This document shows, piece by piece, positions 1-10,472 of a stretch of 34,232 nucleotides of DNA (positions within the stretch are counted from its first letter, which is position 1; each line of letters begins with the position of its first letter). The DNA is from an uncultured Verrucomicrobiota bacterium. GTDB taxonomy: Bacteria > Verrucomicrobiota > Verrucomicrobiia > Limisphaerales > UBA9464. Location of the stretch: positions 1 to 34,232 of the forward strand of contig CAIWAH010000171.1 in assembly GCA_903910585.1 (NCBI GenBank), in the 5' to 3' direction. Both the position numbers and the translations under genes were made by a program. Below the pieces are notes generated by a model. The model was not told where the DNA came from, ran no database searches, and saw only the letters and a list, made by a program, of their open reading frames with translations.

Positions 1-281
1 CGCCGGCAGTAAGCGTGGGAACCGCCCAGCATCACCACCGCGTCGGCGCCCTTGGCGGGCTTGGGCTGCGTCAGGGGATCATACGGCCTTTCCAGCCGGG
101 ACAGTAGCCACGCGGGAAAACTCGTGCCGCCGGCGGCGTGCAGCAGCACCACCACGCCGAGATGGAAGGCCAGCCAGCCGCGCTGACGTTTCCTCCAGGC
201 CACGACCGCGGCAATTCCGCTGCAAAACCAGATGAAACCCACCGGTTGCAACAGGGATTCGATCAGTCCGGTCAGGCTCAT
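1..281 (-). CDS. DUF218/ElyC-SanA-like membrane protein, 3' end outside the window
   Basis: The reading frame opens with ATG at 281 and runs off the left edge without a stop, giving about 93 residues. Two hydrophobic stretches (about residues 8-30 and 38-56) are followed by a short basic/proline linker and then KGADAVVMLGGSHAY at about residues 77-91. That is how the DUF218 domain of the YdcF/SanA/ElyC family begins: a beta strand ending in a glycine loop. ElyC-type members have two N-terminal membrane helices and affect envelope and lipid-carrier metabolism in Escherichia coli. The catalytic part lies outside the window, so the exact subfamily is open. The start is 13 nt beyond the stop of the upstream lytic transglycosylase gene, so the two are probably co-transcribed. 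Confidence 0.7.
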   Translation of the reverse strand, partial: MSLTGLIESLLQPVGFIWFCSGIAAVVAWRKRQRGWLAFHLGVVVLLHAAGGTSFPAWLLSRLERPYDPLTQPKPAKGADAVVMLGGSHAYCR

Positions 282-294
282 GGGCAAAGTCAGT

Positions 295-843
295 TCAGCG
301 GAAGTTGGCGCGATAGTGGGCGAATCGGCCGGTCACATCCGCGATGTAGGCCCGGGTGCTCGGAATGTCCACCTGCGCGAGGAAAGCCGCGCTGTTGGTC
401 GCCGCCGGCCCGTTCATCCACCGCAATACCCGGCCACGGCCGGCATTGTAGTCCGCCAGCGCGTAGGGCAGCGGATTGTCGGTCCGGAGATACCGCCGAA
501 GAACTTTCCCCAGATAGTAGGTTCCCGCGAGCGTGTTGGTGCCGGGATGCAGGACATGCTCGTGCGCGAAGTTCGGCAGGCGTTGCGAGCCGGCCCATTC
601 GAATGCCGTGTCCTCCATCAGCTGCATCAGCCCGATTTCGCCGGCCTTGCCCCGCGCCCCGGGATCGAACCGGCTCTCCTTCCACACCACCGCCTTCACC
701 AGCGCGGGGGCCACGCCATAACGGGCCGCCGCCGTGCGGATCTCCGCATCAAACCGGTGCTCCTGCCGGTTACGGTAGGACCACCACGCCGAGAAGTTCA
801 GCGCCCCGAGCAGAAGCACGACGATGACCCAGTTGCGGACCAC
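295..843 (-). CDS. Membrane-anchored lytic transglycosylase (SLT domain)
   Basis: A protein of about 182 residues, predicted to cleave peptidoglycan glycan strands. One N-terminal hydrophobic segment (VIVVLLLGALNFSAWW) would anchor it in the inner membrane or act as a signal anchor. The SLT domain follows: AAARYGVAPALVKAVVWKES with the catalytic Glu at about residue 56, then GEIGLMQLMEDTA at about 68-80, and ALADYNAGRGRV near 128. These are the classic Slt/MltC motifs. The frame stays open far upstream (to 1734), but that stretch lies antisense to another gene and shows no family similarity. GTG at 843 gives a normal anchor plus domain. The next gene, a DUF218/ElyC-like protein, starts 13 nt downstream, suggesting a cell-wall operon. 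The gene at 931 is divergent. Confidence 0.85.
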   Translation of the reverse strand: MVRNWVIVVLLLGALNFSAWWSYRNRQEHRFDAEIRTAAARYGVAPALVKAVVWKESRFDPGARGKAGEIGLMQLMEDTAFEWAGSQRLPNFAHEHVLHPGTNTLAGTYYLGKVLRRYLRTDNPLPYALADYNAGRGRVLRWMNGPAATNSAAFLAQVDIPSTRAYIADVTGRFAHYRANFR

Positions 844-930
844 GGCGCCGAAGGTGGCCGACCGGACCCGGATGGGAAGCCGGAACCTGCGTGCCGAGTT
901 CGCGCCACCCCGGTCCAAGCTGGTGCCGAC

Positions 931-1647
931 ATGAATGCCACCGCCCACGAGCTTTGCCCTTTGAACTTTGCCGGACCGGTTCCTACGTTGCCGGCCGTGG
1001 AATCCTTCGCCCCCAGCGCCCGCCGCGCCACCATCGACGACCTGCCGTCCTTGCAGGCGCTGTGGATCGAGGCGGAACAGCCGTGGGAGGAACTGGAGAA
1101 GTTCCTCGGCGAATTTCAGGTCGTTGCCGATCCGGACGGCTCGCTGATCGCCGCCATCGGGTTGCTGGTCGAAGGCACGGAAGGGCTGCTGCACACCGAG
1201 ACCATCGCGCAACGGGCACAGGATCAGGCGGACGAACTGCGCGCGCTTCTGTGGCGCCGCATCCAGATCGTGGCCCGCAACCAGGGCGTTGTCCGGATGT
1301 GGACGGCCGAAGATTCGCCGTATTGGGCCACGGAATTCACCCCCGCTGCCGTGGCAACCTTGCAGGGATGCACCGCCAGCTTCCTTGCCAACGATCCCGC
1401 GGCGACGTGGCGCGCACGCGACCTGATCGACGCCCACCGGGCGAAACAGATGGTCAACGAACAGATGGCCATCTGGGCGGCCAGCCGGAGCCAGGAGCGG
1501 GAGCAGTTTCAGCAGAAGACCCGGATGTTCATGATGGTCGCCCTCGTGCTGGTGGCGCTCATCATCGGTGTTTGCGGTTGGATGCTGTTCCGCGTGATGA
1601 ACGCCCAGCCGGATCTCCTGCAGCGCATCTTCCGCGGTGGCCGCTGA
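931..1647 (+). CDS. GNAT-like acetyltransferase domain protein with C-terminal membrane anchor
   Basis: A predicted 238-residue protein. After a short N-terminal tail, residues about 30-50 (RRATIDDLPSLQALW) look like the first strand and helix of GNAT N-acetyltransferases. A beta-rich section and the segment ELRALLWRRIQIVARNQGV, which could be the helix after the acetyl-CoA loop, follow. The usual R/Q-x-x-G-x-G/A loop is not clear, so enzymatic activity is uncertain. A charged, probably helical stretch (about 170-198) leads into one hydrophobic helix at about 199-220 (FMMVALVLVALIIGVCGW) with only some 18 residues after it. This places the domain in the cytoplasm, tail-anchored to the membrane. 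ATG at 931 is chosen because the upstream open frame overlaps the divergent transglycosylase. A tRNA-Arg follows 72 nt later. The substrate is unknown. Confidence 0.65.
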   Translation: MNATAHELCPLNFAGPVPTLPAVESFAPSARRATIDDLPSLQALWIEAEQPWEELEKFLGEFQVVADPDGSLIAAIGLLVEGTEGLLHTETIAQRAQDQADELRALLWRRIQIVARNQGVVRMWTAEDSPYWATEFTPAAVATLQGCTASFLANDPAATWRARDLIDAHRAKQMVNEQMAIWAASRSQEREQFQQKTRMFMMVALVLVALIIGVCGWMLFRVMNAQPDLLQRIFRGGR

Positions 1648-1719
1648 ACCGCCCCCGGCCCCGGACGAAATTGCGCTCGCGTGGCCGGCGAAGTCGTGGT
1701 TCAACACGGCGGCCTTGGC

Positions 1720-1796
1720 GCACCGGTAGCTCAATTGGATAGAGCATCTGACTTCGGATCAGAGGGTTTGGGGTTCGAGTCCCTACCGGTGCACCA
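1720..1796 (+). tRNA. tRNA-Arg (anticodon TCG), CCA encoded
   Basis: A complete cloverleaf can be drawn. The acceptor stem GCACCGG pairs with CCGGTGC. The D arm is GCTC-AATTGGATA-GAGC. The anticodon arm TCTGA-CTTCGGA-TCAGA puts TCG at positions 34-36, which reads the Arg codon CGA and possibly others by wobble. The T arm TGGGG-TTCGAGT-CCCTA has one G-T pair. The discriminator A at 1793 is followed by a genome-encoded CCA at 1794-1796. No integrase or direct repeat marks it as an attachment site. Confidence 0.95.
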
Positions 1797-1801
1797 CCTT
1801 C

Positions 1802-1822
1802 GGGGTTTTCGGGCCCCCTTTT
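1802..1822 (+). terminator. Possible weak terminator after tRNA-Arg
   Basis: GGGG (1802-1805) can pair with CCCC (1815-1818), followed by four T (1819-1822). The stem is short and the loop about 9 nt, so the call is tentative. It lies between the tRNA and the convergent YjbQ gene. Confidence 0.3.
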
Positions 1823-1837
1823 CCCATCGCTGCCAAG

Positions 1838-2266
1838 TCAGGCCGTCTCCCCGAGCACATGCACCGCCACTCGCCGACGATGCGGGGCCGCGCGGTGCTC
1901 CCAGATGTAGATGCCCTGCCACGTCCCCAGGGTCAGGCGACCGTCGGCGACCGGAATGCCCAGGTTCACCGTCGTCAGGGCGGTGCGGATGTGCGCGGAC
2001 ATGTCGTCGCGGCCTTCGGCGGTGTGGATGAATTCCGGGTCGCCGTCCGGAACCAGCCGGCGAAAGAACGTTTCGAGGTCCACGCGCACGTCGGGATCCG
2101 CATTTTCCTGGATCAGCAGCGACGCGGAAGTGTGCCGCAGCAGCAACGTGCAGAGCCCGCTCCGGATTCCGGTTCCGCCGACAAACGCCGCCACGGTTTC
2201 CGTGATTTCGGAGAAGCCGCGGCCGCGGGTGGACACGGAGAGTTCGGTGATTGCCTGCCGGAACAT
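1838..2266 (-). CDS. YjbQ/UPF0047 family protein (secondary thiamine-phosphate synthase-like)
   Basis: This 142-residue protein matches the small single-domain YjbQ/UPF0047 family in length and motifs. They are LLRHTSASLLIQENADPDV (about residues 42-60, with the conserved His-Thr-Ser), EGRDDMSAHIR (about 84-94), and LGTWQGIYIWEHR (about 113-125). The family forms compact trimers; some members show weak thiamine-phosphate synthase activity in complementation tests, but the physiological reaction is not settled. The ATG at 2266 gives the expected N-terminus, a first strand running into RGFSEIT. The gene lies 50 nt downstream of the kinase gene in the same direction. No other thiamine genes are in the window, so the thiamine link is family knowledge only. 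Confidence 0.9.
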   Translation of the reverse strand: MFRQAITELSVSTRGRGFSEITETVAAFVGGTGIRSGLCTLLLRHTSASLLIQENADPDVRVDLETFFRRLVPDGDPEFIHTAEGRDDMSAHIRTALTTVNLGIPVADGRLTLGTWQGIYIWEHRAAPHRRRVAVHVLGETA

Positions 2267-2316
2267 GCCGCTTCAGTGCCCCGGGACCCGCGAAACGGCA
2301 ACGATCAATCCGGTCA

Positions 2317-5259
2317 TCATTCTCCCAGCCCGAGGGCGGACAGCTCCCGCTCCAGTTCATCGAACTGCCAGCGCAGGACCTCACCGGTGATGGTGGTCAC
2401 CGCGAGTTCATTGCGGTCAGGATGGAACGCGACGGCGAGTATGCGGCTGTGACCGGACGCCTCGATCGTCAGGCCCGGCGTCAACCCGGGCAAACGGAAC
2501 AGGCGGACCTGATGATCGCCATACACGGCGGCGAACTGCGTGCTGTCGTGACTGAAGGCAACCGCACCGGCAACGGTGTTGGCCGGGCCCGCCGGCAGAT
2601 TGGTCCGCGCAGCCCAGTCGGGTCCCTCCCACAATACACAGGCCGGCCCGGCCGCCGCCAGCCAGCGCCCGTTCGGACTGTAGGACGGACGGACGTTGCT
2701 GCCCGAGTTCAGGCGGGTGATGCGCTGACCAGACGCGGCATCCCAGAGCTGGATGCCGGATTGGGCGAGGGAACCGCTGGCCAGTTGTTCGCCATCGTTT
2801 CTCAACGCGAGGAACCGCACGAACGGATGCGGCCCCAATGACCGTTCCGGACCATTGACAGGCCGGACGAGCGCACTTTCCCCAACCGGGTCTGCAAGTG
2901 CCAGCGCACCGTTGGCCGCCACGGACAGGTGTGCCCATGGGTGCGACCGGTCCCGACTGGCCCCGGCACCAAGCGAACCGTCAGCTGGCCAGGGCGTCCG
3001 GGCAAATCCGTGGTCGTCCACCCAGAGCAATTGCAGCGGATTTCCCAACCAGGCCACGGCTCTCACGCCGGCCGCAGGGATGCTCGTGGGCCCGGTCCTT
3101 GCCGGCAGATTCCAGACATCGACCGATGCCGCGGTTCCCGCCGCCAGCCATTCGCCGTCGGGCGAATACGCGAGGGCTCCATCGCTGGCCGCCGGACGGG
3201 AACTCTGGTGGGTGACCAGTCCGCGGGCGGGCTGAACTTCGACAAATCCCGGACGCCCTCCCCGCCACACGAGGCCCAATCGCTGGTCCTCCGGACGAAA
3301 TCCGGGGTTCCACGCAATGGCAGGCATCTCGGCGACCGGTCGCCCGGAAGCCGCCGTGAGCAGGGTCAGCACTTCGTCTTCGCCAGCCACGGCGAGCCAG
3401 TTGCCGTCCCCGCTGAAACTGAGCCGACGGATGGCCGCCGGGCGGACCCGCACCCGCCATTGAACCGACGGATCGGGCAGGTGCCAGACGACGACCTCGC
3501 CCTCGGCGGTGCCGGCGGCGAGCCGTTGTCCGGTCGCGTTCCACTCCAAGGTGAACACCTCGCCTGCGGCCGGCAGCCGTCCCGCCGGTTCCGCTTCATC
3601 GGAATTCCACCACACGACCTCCTCGCCGGTGGCCGCGGCCATCCAGCCCTCAGCACTTGCCGCAGCAACCTTCCAGCCGGTGGCGGCGTCCGCCGGCGGC
3701 GAGAGCGTCCGCCGGGGTGGCCCCGCGGTCAGCGCCTCGAGCACCAGCCGGCCGCCAGAATCGGCAATCCAGATGCCGCCCGCGGGATTGAACGCGACCA
3801 GCGAGTTCGTCCGCACGTAGGCGCCCGCGCTGAGATCGCCCACGATCCACTCGGTGCCCCGGCGCAGGGAAAGAAAGCGACCGTCATGGCTGAACTCCCC
3901 GACCTCGTCCGCGATCGGACGGAGCGCCGGCAATTTCGCGACGGCCTCGGCCCGGCCGAACGCACTGACCACAACTTCCCCGGACTCCGTCCGCCGGGCC
4001 AGCTGACGTTGATCCCGGTCGGCGGAGATGCTCATCGGATCGGTCGAACCAAAGTCCGCCGCGTCCGCCCAGCGGAATCCCACCTGGGCGATCGTGGCGG
4101 CTGCCTCCGAACGGAGCGCCCGGCGCTGGTCACCATCCGGATGCAGGCGGGCCGCCTGGGTTAGCGCCCGCAGGCCGGCCTCACGACGGTCCAGCCCCCC
4201 CGCGAGACGCTCCGCCCGCGCCTGCTCCAACTGGGCATTGATCAGTTCCCGCCGGGTCCGCTGCTCGGCCGCCGCGAGGCGGGCGGCATTCTCCCGCTCG
4301 TGTTGGGCTTCCCGCCAAAACCAGCCGCCGAGGAGCGCCGCGAAGGCCAGACCCGTCACCGCAAAACCGCCGATACGCCGCAGCCAAACCACCCGCCGCT
4401 CCAGGGTCCGCAACTGGCGCACCGACTTGCCGCTCTGCAGCAGCGCAAGGTCGGCCAGCACATCCGTCGCCTGCCGGTAACGTCGCCTCGCGTCCCCTTC
4501 GCCGAGCTTCAGCACGATTTCATGGAACTCCATCAAGGCGCCGGCGTCGGGTGAGTCCAGCCAGTCACCGGGGATTTCAGGAAACCGTTCTGGGGCCAAT
4601 CCCGTCGCCGCCTGGAACAGCACCCGACCAAGGGCGAACAGGTCCGCGGCGGCGGTGCCGGGTCCTTCGGGGGGAACGAATCCTTCCGTGCCCACGAAGC
4701 TGCGGCTTTCATTTGCGCCGGTCACCAGCCCGAGATCGGCCAGTTTGGCGCGGCCGCCGAGGAAGATGACGTTGCTGGGTTTGAGATCGCGATGGACGAG
4801 CCCGTGCCGGTGCAGTTGGGCGAGTCCGGTGGCCAGCGAGTGCGCGATCTCGATGCACTCGTCCACCGGCAGTCGGCCCACGCGGTCCAGATCGCTCCGG
4901 AGTGTCCGGGCCTGATAGGTTTCCGGTGTGCCGCCGGCCTCGGCTTCCTCGCTGACCACTCCGCCCGGCTGGCCCACGGAATCGGCCAGCTCCATCACGT
5001 AGTAAAAGCACCCCGCCGCGTCGTGGCGGCCCACGTGCAGCACCGGCACGAGCCCTTCGCCGCGGGAGATGGGTTCATAGCGCCGGATGCCCCCGAACTC
5101 CCGGTCATATGGGCGCTCATCCTCGAAGCGTTCGCGGTGGACGACCTTCACCGCCCGCAACATTCCCATCACGTTGCGGGCAAGCCACACCTCGCCGTAG
5201 CTGCCGCGGCCAATGACCCGCAGCAGCGCATGATCGGGAATGGCCGGAGGCGCGTTCAT
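2317..5259 (-). CDS. Membrane Ser/Thr protein kinase with C-terminal WD40-like propeller
   Basis: A 980-residue protein. The cytoplasmic Hanks-type kinase domain (about 10-275) shows the glycine loop GRGSYGEVWLA (17-27), the AVKVV lysine (Lys38), HRDLKPSN (156-163), DLGLVTG in place of DFG (175-181), and VPPEGPGTAAADLFALG for the activation-segment end and subdomain IX. A hydrophobic helix at about 296-315 would cross the membrane. A heteromeric Ala/Arg/Glu-rich stretch (about 317-365) looks coiled-coil. The rest (about 380-980) holds many WD40-like units with WD-type repeat ends, for example AVAFHPDRNELAVTTITGEV near the C-terminus, probably one or two propellers outside the membrane. The start overlaps the stop of the ECF sigma gene by ATGA (5256-5259), so the two are translationally coupled. 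The kinase may control that sigma factor. Its substrate is not visible. Confidence 0.9.
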   Translation of the reverse strand: MNAPPAIPDHALLRVIGRGSYGEVWLARNVMGMLRAVKVVHRERFEDERPYDREFGGIRRYEPISRGEGLVPVLHVGRHDAAGCFYYVMELADSVGQPGGVVSEEAEAGGTPETYQARTLRSDLDRVGRLPVDECIEIAHSLATGLAQLHRHGLVHRDLKPSNVIFLGGRAKLADLGLVTGANESRSFVGTEGFVPPEGPGTAAADLFALGRVLFQAATGLAPERFPEIPGDWLDSPDAGALMEFHEIVLKLGEGDARRRYRQATDVLADLALLQSGKSVRQLRTLERRVVWLRRIGGFAVTGLAFAALLGGWFWREAQHERENAARLAAAEQRTRRELINAQLEQARAERLAGGLDRREAGLRALTQAARLHPDGDQRRALRSEAAATIAQVGFRWADAADFGSTDPMSISADRDQRQLARRTESGEVVVSAFGRAEAVAKLPALRPIADEVGEFSHDGRFLSLRRGTEWIVGDLSAGAYVRTNSLVAFNPAGGIWIADSGGRLVLEALTAGPPRRTLSPPADAATGWKVAAASAEGWMAAATGEEVVWWNSDEAEPAGRLPAAGEVFTLEWNATGQRLAAGTAEGEVVVWHLPDPSVQWRVRVRPAAIRRLSFSGDGNWLAVAGEDEVLTLLTAASGRPVAEMPAIAWNPGFRPEDQRLGLVWRGGRPGFVEVQPARGLVTHQSSRPAASDGALAYSPDGEWLAAGTAASVDVWNLPARTGPTSIPAAGVRAVAWLGNPLQLLWVDDHGFARTPWPADGSLGAGASRDRSHPWAHLSVAANGALALADPVGESALVRPVNGPERSLGPHPFVRFLALRNDGEQLASGSLAQSGIQLWDAASGQRITRLNSGSNVRPSYSPNGRWLAAAGPACVLWEGPDWAARTNLPAGPANTVAGAVAFSHDSTQFAAVYGDHQVRLFRLPGLTPGLTIEASGHSRILAVAFHPDRNELAVTTITGEVLRWQFDELERELSALGLGE

Positions 5260-5912
5260 GCCTCCAGACTGCGCAACCGTTCGAGCTCGGCCTTGAAGAC
5301 CTTTCCCACCCGGTGTTTGGCGAGGTAAACCTGTGCCACGTTGACTCCAAGAGTCCGGGTGATCTTGGCGAGGGGGGTCTCCTTGAGCACGGCCAGGTCA
5401 AAGATCAGGAACTGCCGTGCGGAGACCTTCGCCTTTGTGCGCTCAAGGGCTGTGCGCAGGACGTTGGATTCCCATTCCTTCTGCCAGAGCGCGTCCAAGT
5501 CTGCGTCCCGCTCGTCGGGAACCCGCTGGAGAAAGGTCGTATCGCGGCCGTCTTCGGTCGGCGGCTCGGCCTGGTGGCGATCGCGACGGAGCCGGCGGCG
5601 CCAGTGCTCCGCGATGCGGGACCGGACATTGAGCAGCAGCCACGCCTTGAACGAGCCCTTGGCCGGATCATAGCGGAAATCCGGCATCTTCTTGGCCACC
5701 GCCAGCAGGGTTTCCTGGACGACGTCCTGGGCTTCGGGCTCGCTCAGTCCCGCCTGCCTGGCGACGTTGAAAATCAGCCGCCAATAGGTGTCGAAGAACT
5801 CCCGCCAGCCTTCCTGGTCATTCCAGTCCCGTAACCGTGCCAGCAGCGTCTGCCGGGTCGGCAGCAGCTCGTCGGGTGGCTCGACCGGCAAGGAAGGGGA
5901 GGCATCGCTCAT
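5256..5912 (-). CDS. ECF-type RNA polymerase sigma factor
   Basis: A 218-residue sigma-70 family protein of the two-domain ECF type. Region 2 covers about residues 38-108: WREFFDTYWRLIFNVARQAG, then EPEAQDVVQETLLAVAKKM and FKAWLLLNVRSRIAEHWRRR, the region binding core polymerase and the -10 element. A variable acidic linker follows. Region 4 (about 150-210) has the helix-turn-helix LAKITRTLGVNVAQVYLAKH. The last base triplets overlap the start of the kinase gene (ATGA), so both are made from one transcript. Sigma-kinase pairs of this kind are common in Planctomycetota and Verrucomicrobiota. No anti-sigma factor is visible, and the kinase may take that role. The target promoters cannot be read from this window. 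Confidence 0.92.
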   Translation of the reverse strand: MSDASPSLPVEPPDELLPTRQTLLARLRDWNDQEGWREFFDTYWRLIFNVARQAGLSEPEAQDVVQETLLAVAKKMPDFRYDPAKGSFKAWLLLNVRSRIAEHWRRRLRRDRHQAEPPTEDGRDTTFLQRVPDERDADLDALWQKEWESNVLRTALERTKAKVSARQFLIFDLAVLKETPLAKITRTLGVNVAQVYLAKHRVGKVFKAELERLRSLEA

Positions 5913-5985
5913 GGCGTCTGCCCGTTATCCGCAGGCAGCGCCCGGGTTCTTTCAAGCAATCTGTCGCGGAACCGCAGCCGGGACT

Positions 5986-6462
5986 TCAGCAATCCAGCGC
6001 GTAACTGTCCGCTGCCATCGCCAGCTCCAGTCGGCGGGCCGCTTCGGTTTCGCCCCGGCACCAGCCGTCCGTTCCCATCCCCTTTGCCGCAAGCGCCAGC
6101 AGCCGGCCCAACGCCATCTGAATAAGCCGGCCATGCTGCCGCCGAAACTGCCGTAGCTCTGTCGGGGACGGCCGGTCGCCCGTCGCCAGATAACGGAGAT
6201 CTGCGTCCGCCACGATGCGTTCCGCCAATTCGACGGAGCTGTAAACCCCTCGGGCATAGGCGTAAGCAAGCAGGGTCAGCAGCATCCGGAAGCCATATCC
6301 GTCACCGCCACCCGGCAACCGGAATTCCCGGCGGGGGCTTTCCAGATCGCCCACCGCTTCCAAGGCCAGCTGGGTCAACCGGACGGCGCCGAACGTCTCC
6401 GCCAAATCCTCGCTCCCACGGGATTCTTCGGCGGCGATCTCTCGAATTGCGCTGCTCGTCAT
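5986..6462 (-). CDS. Small protein resembling the N-terminal domain of IS1182/IS5-type transposases (DUF772-like)
   Basis: A 158-residue ORF starting at ATG 6462. Residues about 58-115 read FRMLLTLLAYAYARGVYSS, then a charged helix, DLRYLATGDRPSPTELRQFR and RQHGRLIQ. That follows the pattern of the DUF772 domain at the front of IS1182-like transposases (LLLYGYLNGIRSSR..LE..., FRWLAGG..PDHSTI..FRRRH). The catalytic DDE domain is absent: the protein ends about 45 residues later, and no further transposase sequence or terminal inverted repeats appear around it. It is therefore either a transposase remnant or a domesticated DNA-binding protein. An intact frame in a normal intergenic setting favours the second. 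It sits 73 nt upstream of the ECF sigma gene on the same strand and could regulate it. That role is a guess. Confidence 0.65.
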   Translation of the reverse strand: MTSSAIREIAAEESRGSEDLAETFGAVRLTQLALEAVGDLESPRREFRLPGGGDGYGFRMLLTLLAYAYARGVYSSVELAERIVADADLRYLATGDRPSPTELRQFRRQHGRLIQMALGRLLALAAKGMGTDGWCRGETEAARRLELAMAADSYALDC

Positions 6463-6532
6463 GTCCCCAGTAGGGCGAAGCCATGTTACAAACAGATGGC
6501 GGCCGGGTAACCTTGTGAGGAAGCGGCCAAGC

Positions 6533-6551
6533 GATTTGATATCACCAAATC
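6533..6551. promoter_or_regulatory. Inverted repeat between the DUF772-like gene and metH
   Basis: GATTTG (6533-6538) and CAAATC (6546-6551) form a 6-bp inverted repeat with a 7-bp spacer in the AT-rich centre of the 143-bp divergent intergenic region. It could be an operator for either gene. No promoter boxes around it are clear enough to call. Confidence 0.3.
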
Positions 6552-6605
6552 AGGATTCGTTGATTTGTCCCTTGAGCGCGAAGCAACGATGGCTAGGCTG
6601 AAGCC

Positions 6606-10448
<3,843 letters not shown>

Positions 10449-10472
10449 GCCCGCTTGGGCCGGTTGCAGGAA

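Noticed and set aside
844..1734. N-terminal extension of the lytic transglycosylase upstream of GTG 843
   Set aside because: It overlaps the GNAT-like gene in antisense and has no similarity to a known domain.
1720..1796. tRNA-Arg as an attachment site of an integrated element
   Set aside because: No integrase and no repeat of the tRNA 3' end was noticed in the window.
2929..4164. Open frame antisense to the kinase propeller
   Set aside because: Arg/Pro/Gly-rich composition with no motif; the minus-strand gene is continuous and recognisable.
6463..6605. Cobalamin or S-adenosyl riboswitch upstream of metH
   Set aside because: The region is only 143 nt, and no B12-box or recognisable riboswitch core was seen; a covariance search was not possible.
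10449..10472. Hairpin GCCC-GCTT-GGGC as a metH terminator
   Set aside because: A 4-bp stem without a T-run; too weak to call.
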